A stretch of DNA of 64,000 nt from Prostheceraeus crozeri. Taxonomy: Eukaryota > Platyhelminthes > Polycladida > Euryleptidae. Location of the stretch: NCBI GenBank assembly GCA_907163375.1, contig CAJQUW010007067.1:186001-250000 (forward strand), in the 5' to 3' direction. Under the pieces are notes generated by a model, which did no database searches, had not been told where the DNA came from, and worked only from the letters and a program-made list of their open reading frames with translations. Each line of letters begins with the position of its first letter. The stretch's first letter is position 1. The translations under genes and the position numbers were made by a program. This document shows positions 11,103-21,680 of this stretch, in pieces.

Positions 11103-11985
11103 TGGCGGCTCGTCAGAGGAGGCGAAGGAGGCATTGCCTCCCCATGATTTTCTGCGGCAAGATATTTTATATTCCTGACATTTTCTACTCTATTTTGTTT
11201 AATTCATTAAAATAGTAACATTGATCACACGGCAACACGCCTCAGCCGAGCAGCGCAGATATCAAACTCGCTGTATCACAACACAGGGAGGCGTGCCTCA
11301 CCTCACAGTGTTATACGCGGTAGAGAACTTTGATGACACGTGATTGGCTGATTCATTCAGCTGCTTGTTTACAATGTGAAAGGGAGGCATGCCTCAGCCA
11401 TTATTCGCTTTCGACGTTCGGTACTGCTGCTTCGATATGGCGTCCGCTGCGAATGAAATATGCACAGCAGAGGTTCCTATGTGGACAGCATTCTCAAAAA
11501 GCCGTTTTCACGTTTATCTATTCAGGAAAAGTTGGACATCAAGAAGAGAGGAAGAGAAACACCAAACTTATCTTCGGAATCGGGAAAAAAGCGTACTTTC
11601 AATGCTGCTTTTTGGTACGAAAAAGTGTCATGGCTTACTGGAAGCGTAAAAAGACAAAAGTTATTTTGCTGGCCTTGCCTTTTGTTTCCACCTTCGACAG
11701 GTCCCGATGTACGGTTTAGAAGAGGCTATGACGACTGGAAGAATCTTGACCGTGCATCTTAAGGCTGAACTTCAATACAAGTACCAGGGTGCTATTCGAG
11801 TTGAGCGCTGCTTAAAACCTTATAATATTTTCCTTTATACCTTTAATTTTGGGAATTAATTGATTTTAAAGTATCCATTTGTGAAGCGTGTCAAACTACT
11901 TCTGGCTTTTGCTTCATACTTAAAATCTAATTTCTAATATTTCATTTTTTGCCTCCTCATAGAAAATACCCACGAGCCGCCACTG
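11100..11985 (+). mobile_element. Truncated hAT element, TIR AGTGGCGGCTCGT
   Basis: The left end AGTGGCGGCTCGT is matched exactly at the right end (ACGAGCCGCCACT, 11972-11984), with the terminal C present on the right (..CACTG) and apparently changed to A on the left. An 8-bp ATATATAT flanks both sides (11092-11099 and 11986-11993), the expected hAT length, but it is uninformative inside a TA microsatellite. Subterminal palindromes GAGGCRTGCCTC occur near 11130, 11288 and 11385. At about 0.9 kb it has lost the transposase catalytic core. Confidence 0.8.
11437..11762 (+). pseudogene. hAT N-terminal TTF zinc-finger fragment
   Basis: The frame from ATG 11437 (MASAANEICTAEVP) shifts near 11480 into the frame of ATG 11460, giving SILKKPFSRLSIQEKLDIKK and then NAAFWYEKVSWLTG..KLFCWPCLLF..GYDDWKNLDRAS. 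That is the start of a TTF-type zinc finger as in ZMYM1-like hAT transposases: aromatic W, the C-x-x-C pair, then GYDDW. A stop follows before the expected downstream histidines, and no DDE or HAT dimerisation domain remains. The intact protein would bind transposon ends; this remnant cannot be a transposase. It could at most be a DNA-binding fragment. Confidence 0.75.
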
Positions 11986-12375
11986 ATATATATATTTCAA
12001 TGTACAGCAAGAATAGGCATGTTACGGACTAGTATCCATGTATATTTTTCATCATCTTCAGCGGTTACAAAAGAGTCACAAAATTGCGTACAAATCATTT
12101 TCATACAAAATATGCTAAAATCAGCTTTCTCTTCATTTACATTTGCAATGATAAAAATCGTTATGAAATCGAATGCGTCATTTTTCACATGTCAACCGAT
12201 GTCATGAACGCACTACGTCACAATCTAAGTGATACTGGAAACGACCCATTCCGTTCATTCGCAAGGCAGCCAGAATTGTTAGTTATCAGAATTATTCTGA
12301 AATATTCAGAATTAATATTTCACAAGTACTCTGAAAAATAAAATATAGTAATTCTGATTAATAACCCATGACTAG

Positions 12376-12405
12376 CCTGCTTAGATCAGGACGAAACCGG
12401 TCGGG
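12376..12405 (+). ncRNA. Hammerhead-like motif, left copy (degenerate)
   Basis: CCTG-CTTAGAT-CAGG forms a short stem-loop followed by ACGAAACC and GGTCGGG. The stem II plus GAAAC arrangement matches the right half of a hammerhead core, but the CUGAUGA box that should precede the stem is not intact (GACTAG instead). It is called only because the same GAAACCGGTCGGG block recurs at the other end of the PLE. Confidence 0.35.
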
Positions 12406-12540
12406 AATTTTGATACCTCTGACTTTTCCTTCAGTGCTTTTCTGGGTTTTATATTATATACCATTTTGATTTATTCTATTATTTGATCTTATATATATCT
12501 TATTATTTATCTTTATATATATATATGTATAAAGATATAT

Positions 12541-13118
12541 CCTTTCAATCCTAATAATCCTGACGTACTTAAAGAAATCATTACTCCATCCTTTTTAAGC
12601 TTGAAATTAACCCCAAAATTTAAAGAGTACAGGTTAAGACCTTGCCATCGACAACCGAGATCTTTATTGAATTTATTAGCAAGACGTAATCGAATGGCAA
12701 TTAATGGTGTACAGAAATATCATGATAAGCGATGCTGTAAATCTATGTTAATCGGAAAAATATTCTATTATGAGAGAAATGGAGAACAAAGACATTTTCA
12801 AATCAAATCCAATATGAACTGTAATTCAAGAAACATCAATTATGCCCTGCAATGTGAAGGATGTAGAGCCACTTACATCGGCCAAACAGGAGATTCCTTG
12901 TGCGCAAGAGTTCGAGTGCACCGTCAACAAATTAGGGTTGAGAATTATCGCTCCCTCTATGTTAGTAAACATATATTCAACTGCGCCCGCAACTCCAATC
13001 CAATGTTTTATGTAATGCCTCTCTTAAGAAAATGCCTTCTTGCACAAAATTGTATAGGGAAGAAAGAGAGAAGTTTTGTATCAGAAGGAGTGATGCCTCC
13101 TTAAATAGGGATATTTGA
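12541..13118 (+). pseudogene. PLE C-terminal GIY-YIG endonuclease fragment
   Basis: The open frame (no ATG; truncated 5') encodes PLE C-terminal features. A KRCCKSM cysteine pair precedes the nuclease, then YALQCEGC..TYIGQTGDSL, ARVRVHRQQI (conserved Arg and His of the GIY-YIG fold) and SKHIFNC. The frame ends at 13104 with unrelated residues. A different frame from about 13045 reads KLYREEREKFCIRRSDASLN and stops at 13116-13118, which matches the usual PLE C-terminus, so one indel lies near 13045. The enzyme would nick target DNA for reverse transcription. The reverse-transcriptase part is missing, so the copy is dead. Confidence 0.8.
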
Positions 13119-13270
13119 TTTGCTTTATCTTCATTTTTCACTTTAGAGGTGATAGATAGATATCATTATCTTTCTTTGGTATTTCGATATCATGCCTATA
13201 TAGATTTCGAATACTATGATTTTAATTTAGCTTGATGATATACGAATTGTATAATAAATCATTCTACGCC

Positions 13271-13306
13271 CTTGAGAAGCCTTGAACAGGCAGAAACCGG
13301 TCGGGC
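13271..13306 (+). ncRNA. Hammerhead-like motif, right copy (degenerate)
   Basis: CTTGAGAA then GCCT-TGAAC-AGGC, then AGAAACCGGTCGGG. It lies about 150 nt downstream of the PLE stop. The 4-bp stem II and GAAAC fit a minimal hammerhead. The CUUGAGAA box departs from CUGAUGA, so self-cleavage is doubtful. Confidence 0.35.
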
Positions 13307-13310
13307 TATC

Positions 13311-15640
13311 TTATTTATTTGTTTAGTTTTTCTTTATAACATCTGGGTGTGACTGCGTACTGGTATTAATTTCCATTTTCGATTTTCTATTATCTATATA
13401 TATGTATACATATCTGTATACATTTATTATACATCTTGAATTACATGCATTCAAAGGATGCAGAAAGTCTGGAATTGGTGATAAATTTAAGAGGGCGGAC
13501 AGAATCCGCCCAGCAGACGATCTACAGTAGTCAAGAAGGTCCGCGATAATTTTTGGTCATTTGTGCTGCCGGATTTCTTTCCTGCCGCTTTAGGCAAACA
13601 TATGATATTAACAAGTAACTAAGTATCTAAGTGACCGATATATCATGGAACTATTGTGCTTGACAGCATTACAACAAGTCAACATTTTGGCTACAAAAGA
13701 GATAAGTAAGTAGAACGAGATCATTGACTGGGTGAGGTCTGCATGTACATATAATGATCGATATCCATACTTCCCTGATTTGCATTTTCTACACTGATAT
13801 AGAACTTAAGAACAAGGATGAATGAGAATCCCAAATGCCTAGCACCAATTTCCTTCCAAGCGACAAAGAGATGTACTGTCAAATATAAGGTCAAAAATTG
13901 AAAGAATCACAAACTCCTGTGTTATGGTTGTATGGACATCCTGTTTGACACCAATAGTCTCGCCATTTATCCATTTATTTCCTCTGAAGGTAAACCAGGG
14001 ATTTTCAATCTTAGTTCTGAAGTTCAGTCACATAGTCTACGAAATGTGATATAAAATGGAATATTATAGCAAATTGTAGAGGTAGCCTCTTTGAAACGCA
14101 CTACAAATGAACGTAGGTATGATAAAGTGAAAATTCCATAAACCAAAAATAGGTACATCAGTTCCAAAAATATTGAAACTCAGTTTTTATGCTGCTAAGC
14201 CACAAACCAAAATGAATCGCTGAACGGCGAATTAAATCCCATGAAGAGGAAATAGGCATCTATCCTGAGGTTGCCCTCCTCCACAACTGAGAAAGAAGAG
14301 AAACCTATTAAGTCAATCAAGTGTAAAAGATTGACCTTTCTGAATCCATTTCTCTAGACACAGACTTTTTCAAATTTGATATAAAGTCTTCACGTCTGCA
14401 ATTTGAACGCTCATGGTGTGAACATTTTGAAAGCGGCGTTTGATCTCCTGAGAATATATCTGCGTATCTCTCACTCGCCAGATTTTATTAGACAGTCGTG
14501 AGGCTATTATCAAGTCATCGACAACCACCAGCTCAATGACAATTTTTAGATGTCATTTGTGTCGGAATTTCAATGACACATGGTGTGCCTATCTCTTAAA
14601 GTGTCATTATTTATTGTACAGACATATGCAATAGTTTGCCTTATGATACATGAATGATGATTTAGTCGGGGAACAAGACCGAAAGTGAGGCTATATTTTA
14701 CAGAATGATGTACATCTACGAGTCTGCGCGTCTGCCACGTTCTATCCCGTTCCTCCTAATGTCGGAAATCGCAACATTTTGATAAATCTGTGACTGCAAT
14801 CCTAGTATTTTTCACTAAGTCAGAGAAGACTAAGAAATATTCCTCATTTTATGAGGTTCAAGGTTTCAATATTTGTGACATAATAATAATAATCACATAA
14901 TTGGGCATTGCCTCAATATTGCGAATCGCGAAGCATCATAATTTCAATTGAAAGCACAATTAAGCATACACATTTTTGTGAATTTTCTTGACCTGATGAA
15001 ACGAGAAAGACTCCGCCAGAGTTATTATTATTGGTATTCAATGTCTTCAGATCACTTCCTACTGCACTATGAATTTGACCTTCATCCTAAAGGTTGCATT
15101 TAAAATTTGATCAAAAAGCTGTGTTTGTTAATATTTAGTTGCTTGCTAAATTTAAATATGTTGAGCTGTAGCCAGAGGTACATCAATAGATGATTTCACA
15201 ACTTCATGTCAAAAATGACGGCTTTCATAGTATTAGTTTAGTATTCACATCACATCCTTGACAATATTTGTGCATCATATTTATCTCATAACATGTCACA
15301 TGGTGAAACCTGGAAACCGCAAATACCCGAAAAATGAAATTCCTGAAAATTTCCAGCCTGCGAAGGTCACAACACTGAAGCCTGTGTAACAGTCATGCCA
15401 CCCAAACCAGTTTGAAATGCAGTTAGGATAATTTACATCAGGAAGTGTGACGAAAGTCTGTCGATCAGTCGGGAGATTCAAAAATCAGGGGGAATTCAGG
15501 TCCATAATGTGTAATGAAATAGCCTATTCTATCTTACCTTGGAGCTCCAAAGGCTACAATGCATGCAGCTACGACTCTATTTCTGTGAATTTTTACATTT
15601 AATAACCAATTCAAATTTGTTTGTTGGAGCGATCTTCCAA
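13311..15640. other. No gene recognised; one old repeat fragment
   Basis: AT-rich sequence without recognisable coding content. At about 14640-14755, GGGGAACAAGACCGAAAGTGAG..CAGAATGATGTACATC..GCGCGTCTGCCACGTTCTA is a diverged copy of the foldback family at 58191-59405 and 34124. Confidence 0.5.
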
Positions 15641-15654
15641 AAGAACTTGAAAAT

Positions 15655-15980
15655 GAAAATGAAAACTCTCATCGTTTCATGGCCACGCTCGTTCTCTTAG
15701 TGAAATACAACGAGAAAGTGATCTAGGTTACAGCATCTCCAAACATAAAGCTATGATAATGAATAAAACTCGTTCACAACCAATGCAGCTACAAGCTTTG
15801 ATATGTAGGTATTAGGGTAAAACTGATTCATAGATAGTACTAACGAGGATAAACAGTAATAACAGTTTTATTCATTATCATAGCTTTATGTTTGGAGATG
15901 TTGTAACCTAGATCACTTTCTCGTTGTATTTCTCTAAGAAAACGAGCGTGGCCATGAAACGATGAGAGTTTTCATTTTCA
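15655..15980. repeat. Long inverted repeat, ~114-bp arms
   Basis: Left arm 15655-15769 (GAAAACTCTCATCGTTTCAT..GATAATGAATAAAAC) is repeated in inverse at 15867-15980 with a handful of differences, around a loop of about 97 bp. Outside the arms a weaker inverted match (AACCAATTCAAATTT) extends to about 15602 and 16000. It would fold into a strong hairpin. It may be a foldback or MITE; no coding capacity or clear target duplication. Confidence 0.85.
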
Positions 15981-16086
15981 ATTCAAATTTCACAAAATTT
16001 GAATTGGTTGAATTGAATTTGAAGCATTGAAATCTGACTTGAATTCAAAAGTATCTTTCGAAAAATAGAAAAATCCTGTCAATTTC

Positions 16087-16640
16087 CTGCAAAATTAGGC
16101 GTCTTGATCAATTCAAATTACTTACGGCAAAGTGCAAATGATGTTACAATCAACACAATCATCTATATGCAGGTGCATCCATGTACCTACTTGTTTTATA
16201 AATAGTGGTAATAACCTATAAACACTACTCATATAATAGCCTCATAACTAATACTGTCAGGTTTATGTCAGAGATGGTGTATATTAAGAATTAAGTAGAC
16301 AGTTAATCATACTTCACAATATTTTTGATGCATTTGATTATTTAGCTGGTTAGTTACTCCACAGTTTCTGCTCAATATATAATCTACTAGAATATTTATA
16401 ATTGACATATTTTCAAAATTCTCTATTTGAGTTGTATTCAGCACTGGTGAATTATCCCAATGGAAGCAAACATTCTCCAAGCATTGTCTTAAGGAGCTTT
16501 CATGCGATAACTGATCAAAACATATCGCTTTCGAGAGCCATCTATCATCAAATTCGATTGGAAACTCAATAATACAAATCTTAGATGTCGGTAGTAACAA
16601 GATGACCGAGTTGGTTTCACTATCATAAGTACATGCATGA
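16087..16640. repeat. Unclassified repeat R, copy A
   Basis: Shares landmarks in the same order with 25048-25960 (copy B) and 37200-37480 (copy C): TCCTGCAAAATTAGGC, GTGCATCCATG, AAACACTACTCATAT, TTTTTGATGCATTTG, TATTTTCAAAATTCTC, CATCTATCATCAAATTC, AACAAGATGACCGAGTTGGT. A 97-codon minus-strand frame (16307-16600) covers part of it, but the other copies do not preserve that frame, so I do not call a gene. Copy A is the only one without an insertion at the TATTTTCAAAA site. Confidence 0.6.
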
Positions 16641-17681
16641 TGTATAACATGAACATTATTTAATAGAAAATCCGGTAATTAACTTTAGCTGTGGTCCTCT
16701 ACATGTTTGTATGTATTTAGGGATAATTATGATATAGGCTACATGCATCAATTTATCATCGGATGTAAATGCACAAATTGTGTATGCTTGGAAACTTAGT
16801 TTAAACATACGCAGCCTACATGTGAATCATTTCAATCATGCCTTGGCTTGCATACACAACGTTCATCACTATGAACTAATGTTATAACAGTAAGCGACTA
16901 GGCGGCCTAGATAGGGTCACTTATGCATTTCTGAATCCTGAGACAGAGAAAATGCAAATGGGAAATGAGATTGAAAAATTATTCGTTGACTTGTTCGTCG
17001 TAGCTGTTTATTAAGTCGCATGATGATCTGCCCTGTCTTCTTGATATGTGTTTGGCCAAAATCCTTATATTGCTTTTAACACTTGAAATTTCCGCTTGTT
17101 ACGAAAAATTAGATGAGCATGACTAAATAGAAAAGCATGGAGGCGCCACTGGTGTGAACTCTAATTCAGATTACAAAGATGGTTTAATTTCTTCAAGTGG
17201 TAATAAAGGGCAATTCCGTTTCATTTCCATAAAATTTCTGAATTTTGATTTTAGATCTCATATTTCTCTTTGATTAGAGAATGACTGCAGTCAAGCTTCA
17301 TTCTAGCGAAAGAATATTTTAGATAAAAATAGCCCAACTGCCACAAACTTGATTATTTCCACTAAAGTCACTAATTAAATAATAATGAAATATTATCTGC
17401 TCATTATCTATCTTAATCCTGTTCAGAGAGTAATATTGAAATCAAAGATGTGCCTGTGAGAATTTGATATCGGTGGTTTCGGTTATGCTATATATTATTG
17501 GGAACTGTCAAAAAATTAAGGTCTGAAGTTATTCAAACAGACTTTTACACAATTCGAGTGACTATTTCAAAGAAGTTATGACCATTCTGATGAATCTGCT
17601 GAATTTTTCCGCTATTTTAAATTTTGACATTCAAAATCCGGATGTGTGGACGTTATCACCTTATTTTTGAACATTTTACAT
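16641..17681. other. No gene recognised
   Basis: AT-rich; no protein-family motif, RNA gene or strong repeat structure seen on either strand. Confidence 0.5.
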
Positions 17682-17683
17682 TA

Positions 17684-17903
17684 CACTGTAAACCACCACG
17701 TCCTAAAATCGAAGAAACCTGCATCCTAAAGAGCCACACACTAGAATTTTAGGAGATTGCGTGAAATAGAATGTTGACATATACTAAAGAGAACAATAAC
17801 CCTAGTGCGCTAGCCTCCTAAAACGCTTAGCTTTAGGATTTTTTATTAGTTACGAATAGTGTCTTGCTTTAGTGTGTGATTTAGGAGGTGCTGGTTTAGA
17901 GTG
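17684..17903. mobile_element. TA-flanked MITE, 220 bp (CACTGTAAACC end)
   Basis: Left CACTGTAAACCACCACGTCC and right, read inward, CACTCTAAACCAGCACCTCC form TIRs that continue with CTAAAATC / CTAAATCACACACT. TA lies on both sides (17682-17683 and 17904-17905), consistent with a Tc1/mariner-type insertion. The interior carries repeated CCTAAA / TTTAGG. No coding capacity. Confidence 0.75.
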
Positions 17904-18548
17904 TAGGTAAAGATGAACGAGATATATACATGTGCAGGTTCCATATGCACACATTTCTGTAGCTATTTTCAGTTTCAAATTCTGCTTATCATGTAAACGT
18001 CTTCGAAATTGAGCATTTTTTCGACTGTCTCTATAAAGCCAGTAGGGACTGATGTCTTGATGCACTGATTATTAAAAAGCAAGCACTTTACATTAGAAAG
18101 CTGTCTCTAAGGACTTCTTCATGAAATTATATCGCATTTTCAGAATTTCAGTTCAAGCATCTTTTTGCAGAGCATTTCGAGATTTTTCGTACGGAAATAC
18201 AATTTAATGTGTTGTTGTGAGCCCCATACGTGTATTGGTGATGATTTCAGTTGTGTGACTTGGTGCTTTATAATTTCACGTTTCAAGGCACAGTATGTTA
18301 ATACAGGGTGATTCAAAAGTCGGTGAAAAAAAAGTAAACGGCGATATCTCAGTGATTATTTAAGATATCAACCTAATTTTTTTCTTCTTTAAGCTGTCAA
18401 AGGAATGGGATTTGATAATCTATTTGTTGCATTAGCACACTAATTCATTCCGTTGCTGAAAATTTCAGAAGTTTTCGCTATCATTTATATAGTTGCTCGA
18501 ATTATTCACTGCATCGTACTTGCAATCTCTGTTTGCTGACTCAGTGCA

Positions 18549-18690
18549 TAAGTATCCAGTTCATAGATATCCAACATTTAAACATACAAGCTGATGTATC
18601 CAGTTCATAGATATCTAACATTTGAACATACAAACTGATGTTCAAGCTCATAGATATCCAACATTTGAACGCAAAACTGATGTTAACAAA
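18549..18690 (+). repeat. ~46-bp tandem repeat x3 in transposon 5' region
   Basis: Three consecutive units contain TCATAGATATCCAACATTTR, AACATACAARCTGATG or close variants. They lie between the left TIR and the transposase of the 2.0-kb element, a position where Tc1/mariner elements can hold extra transposase-binding sites. That role is only inferred. Confidence 0.75.
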
Positions 18691-18950
18691 GACAGGCATC
18701 ATTCGCTATGGATTTTCAGACGCGAAAAGAGCTGTTAAAACCATAGAAATTGACAACAATAAAACCTCTAGAATGGAAATTAAGCTTCATACAATGCACA
18801 ATAACGGCACATAAATCGCACGCATTTTCACTTAGATGCACCTGCCAACGTCTGTATCATTGGGTTAGAATCAGTCACATGAGTAAATCGAAGGTTTTAA
18901 TTGGTTCTTCATGCCCCAACTTAGTTCCCCCGGATGTGCCGCGACCTTGA

Positions 18951-20006
18951 GTCAATTTCCATTCTAGCGAACTTCAGATAAACAGTTTATTTCTATGGTT
19001 AAAACTTTATCATCAGAATGGTGAGAATGTGACTTCTTGTATTCGAGCATATAACCGCTTGCATAATGTTAAGAAATGTCGATTTTCTTACAATGCCATC
19101 AAAAAGTTGATAGCACGGTTTGATGAAACTGGGTCTGTCATGGACCGACCTATCACTGGAAGACCTTCAGTCCTTCAGAATTGCATTGAAGATGTGGATC
19201 TGAATCTTCGACATCATCAAACTGACAGTCCTCTTGGTGCAACATCGACACGTCGCATCTCTGATGAAATTGAATTATCACAATCGAGTGTATGGAGAAT
19301 CTTACGTCATCATCTTCGTTTACACCCCTACAAGCTTCAACTCTTGTCAAGCAATTTCTGAGACAGATAAGATATCCAGACTTGAATTCTCAGACCACAT
19401 AAGATCTCTGTCACCGACTCAACTAGGAAATATTCTGTGGACCGACAAAGCAATATTCCGACTCGATGGTGTCGTAAATAGACACAATTGCATAGTGTGG
19501 GGAACAGACAGGCCACACCCAGTTTCACAGAGTCTCCATGCCAATCAAGTTAGTGTCTGGGTGGCATTCTCCAAAGAACTAAAGCTGACCCCTTATTTCT
19601 TTGAAGGGACAGTCACAGGTGACAGCTACCTTAAAATGATCCATCCTCATGTCTTTCCACAACTTCAGTCTTCGGGCAAGATGGGGCGCCACCTCATTTC
19701 GCCAAGAAAGTTTCTGAATTCCTAAAGGAAATGTTTGGTGACCGTGTAATTGCACGTGGATTTCCCACCAGGTGGCCACCCAGGTCTTCGGATAATTCCC
19801 CATTAGATTTTTACTTGTGGGGTACACTGAAAAACAGGGTATACCATCATGGAAGGCCAGGCTCCATGGAAGAGTTGAAGAGCCGCATTACGAACGAAGT
19901 TGCCTTGTTGAATCAGTCAGAACTGATAAATGCTATCTCAGACGTTCCTCACCGAGCAGAATTGCTGGTTGAGGTAAATGGTGATGTTTTTGAGTATTCA
20001 AAATGA
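18951..20006 (+). pseudogene. Tc1/mariner-like transposase, two frameshifts
   Basis: The segments join into one transposase. 18951-19345 encodes the DUF4817-like helix-turn-helix (SCIRAYNRLHNVKK, NAIKKLIARFDETGSVMDRP, GRPSV) and the second HTH (SQSSVWRILRHH). After an indel near 19346 the frame reads ISETDKISRLEFSDH and NILWTDKAIFRLDG, which has the first catalytic Asp. A second indel near 19660 leads to SVFGQDGAPPHFAKK (second Asp) and WPPRSSDNSPLDFYLWGTLK (third Asp), ending at 20006. Thirty-six residues separate the second and third Asp. The enzyme would cut and paste the element at TA sites. Both frameshifts inactivate it, and no ATG is obvious in frame at the very start. All three catalytic positions survive. 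Confidence 0.87.
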
Positions 20007-20321
20007 ATCTTTGTTTTCTTAATATGATCTTATTTGAAAATCGCTTGTTGTTATCTAAAAAACTTTGGAAGAGAAAAACAGTGGGAATAAACAAAAATTG
20101 AATTAATACATTAATACAAAATAATAATTAGTGTGCCAATGAACAAAAACTGAATTAGTAAATTCAGTTAAAAAAAATAATTAGTGTGCTAATGTAACAA
20201 ATAGATTATCAAATCCCATTCATTTGACAACTTAAAGAAGAAAAAATTAGGTCGGTATCTTAAATAATCACTGAGATATCGCCGTTTACTTTTTTTTCAC
20301 CGACTTTTGAATAACCTTGTA

Positions 20322-20950
20322 CTTTCACCTAAATTTAGACGCTGAAATCGCAGCCATTTAAGACTATGAATTCAAGAAATTAAATGATGTCAAGCAAAAA
20401 TGCATGTCTAAGTTAGCAATTCGAGAAAATCAAATAATGCTTCAATAATGTTTGAATGTGTCAATAAAGAAATAAATTCTTTTGAAGTTACTGAAATATT
20501 CAAAAAATTAATATTTATTGTCATTTCGAGCGTTATGCTGTCCCGTGATTGTCAAAGAAAGAAATTATGCCTCACTGAATTTATATACATGTAGATTCAA
20601 TTTAGTAGTGATGAAAATAAAAACCATTGAATGACTTTCCAATGTTTCAGAATTGAGAGCCAACCGAGCAGAAATATGTCCAATCATGGCAGAAATAAGT
20701 GACAACTGAATCCGATGAATTGTGAAGAATGATACTGTGGGAGGAGTAATGACCCGATACTCGAAGTTAAAGAGCGATAATACTTTTATGATTGGTGTTC
20801 ATCACATAATCATTTCGAATCATCTTATCCTTACATCTCATGCATAATATTCTTTCACAACAAAAGTAAATAAGGTCATGTCGAGAAATGATAATGTTTA
20901 TTATGTAGAAATCTGAGCAGTAACTTCTAAACTGAGGCTACAAATTAATT
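20322..20950. other. No gene recognised
   Basis: AT-rich sequence between the mariner-like element and a short tandem repeat; nothing recognisable. Confidence 0.5.
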
Positions 20951-20958
20951 ATCTTACA

Positions 20959-21024
20959 GATATCACTTTTTCTGACATTCTTGCCCGATCGCATATCACC
21001 TTTTCCGACATTCTTGCCCGATCA
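20959..21024 (+). repeat. ~34-bp tandem duplication
   Basis: TATCACTTTTTCTGACATTC and TATCACCTTTTCCGACATTC, each followed by TTGCCCGATC, stand in tandem with a few substitutions. No function is evident. Confidence 0.8.
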
Positions 21025-21364
21025 TTTCATTGGTCATGAGCACTTTTCGTGGTCATTATGTAATCACATAGGAAAGCAACATGCAGACTTGCTTATAATT
21101 TGTAATTTCTCTATTGCTTTTATCAAATCAGTTTTCGATTTAGCTGTATTTTCATCTGAAGATGAAATTGCACCTCAATTAGTGTCTATCTATTGTTTAG
21201 TTTATATAAATGTGTGAAAATTCCTATGGAATAATTTTTGAGTGCCAAAGCATTGAGCATGTTTTATAATCTTCAGTGCCGAAAATTGATTTTTGTCATC
21301 ATCCTTGCTAGTCTCGTCGATCGCAGTCATAAAGTGATTCATCGCCTAATAAATGGACAAACAT

Positions 21365-21680
21365 GGACAAAGTTTCAAGCAAAGAAGTAGTGAGTCGTTG
21401 TGGCTTGCCCAAACTTCCTGTTCGCTTGCTACAAAGATGTCTAGTTGTCTACGCTGGTTTGGCCATGTGAAAGGGCCACGGATGACATCATCAGTGAAGT
21501 GTGCCACTTGTCGGTCGATGGTCGCCAAACACCTGAAAGACCTAAGAAGACTTGGCAAGCCTTCATCCAAGAAAACTTGGAGTCTCTAGAGATGTTGGAA
21601 GACATTGCCCTAGATCGTTCCAATTGGAAGCGGGTCATCTCAACTTCGCTCAGCCCCGGAACCGGGAAGAAGTGATGTAA
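21365..21680 (+). pseudogene. Non-LTR retrotransposon (LINE) ORF2 3' end
   Basis: Three frames together match the C-terminal tail of a LINE reverse transcriptase. VVSRCGLPKLPVRLLQR comes first, then after a shift near 21440 CLRWFGHVKGP, and after a shift near 21478 GRQTPERPKKTWQAFIQ..ALDRSNWKRVIS. The LRWFGHV and RPKKTW..DRSNW pattern is typical of the post-RT region. It is a 5'-truncated, frameshifted, dead copy. The clade cannot be assigned from this tail alone. Confidence 0.75.

Larger units (their letters stand above)
12371..13310 (+). mobile_element. Penelope-like element, 3' part flanked by repeated motif
   Basis: A GIY-YIG-encoding PLE remnant (12541-13118) lies between two copies of a motif: stem..(A)CGAAACCGGTCGGG at 12376-12405 and stem..AGAAACCGGTCGGG at 13279-13305. 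PLEs often sit between pseudo-LTRs formed by tandem or partial tandem insertion, and their pLTRs carry hammerhead ribozymes. Sequence after each motif is loosely similar (TTTATTCTATTAT.., ATATATAT). No reverse-transcriptase domain remains, so this is a 5'-truncated copy. Confidence 0.65.
18304..20319 (+). mobile_element. Tc1/mariner-like transposon, 2.0 kb, long TIRs
   Basis: TIRs of about 142 bp (18304-18446 and 20178-20319) begin CAGGGTGATTCAAAAGTCGG and CAAGGTTATTCAAAAGTCGG when read inward, and are nearly identical after that. TA flanks both ends (18302-18303, 20320-20321). The transposase lies between them in the plus orientation. Long TIRs plus a TA duplication and a DD(36)D catalytic pattern place it in the IS630-Tc1-mariner superfamily. 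Confidence 0.92.

Noticed and set aside
14985..15015. CTGATGAAACGAGAAAGAC as a hammerhead core
   Set aside because: No stem II between the box and a GAAA, and no pairing arms.
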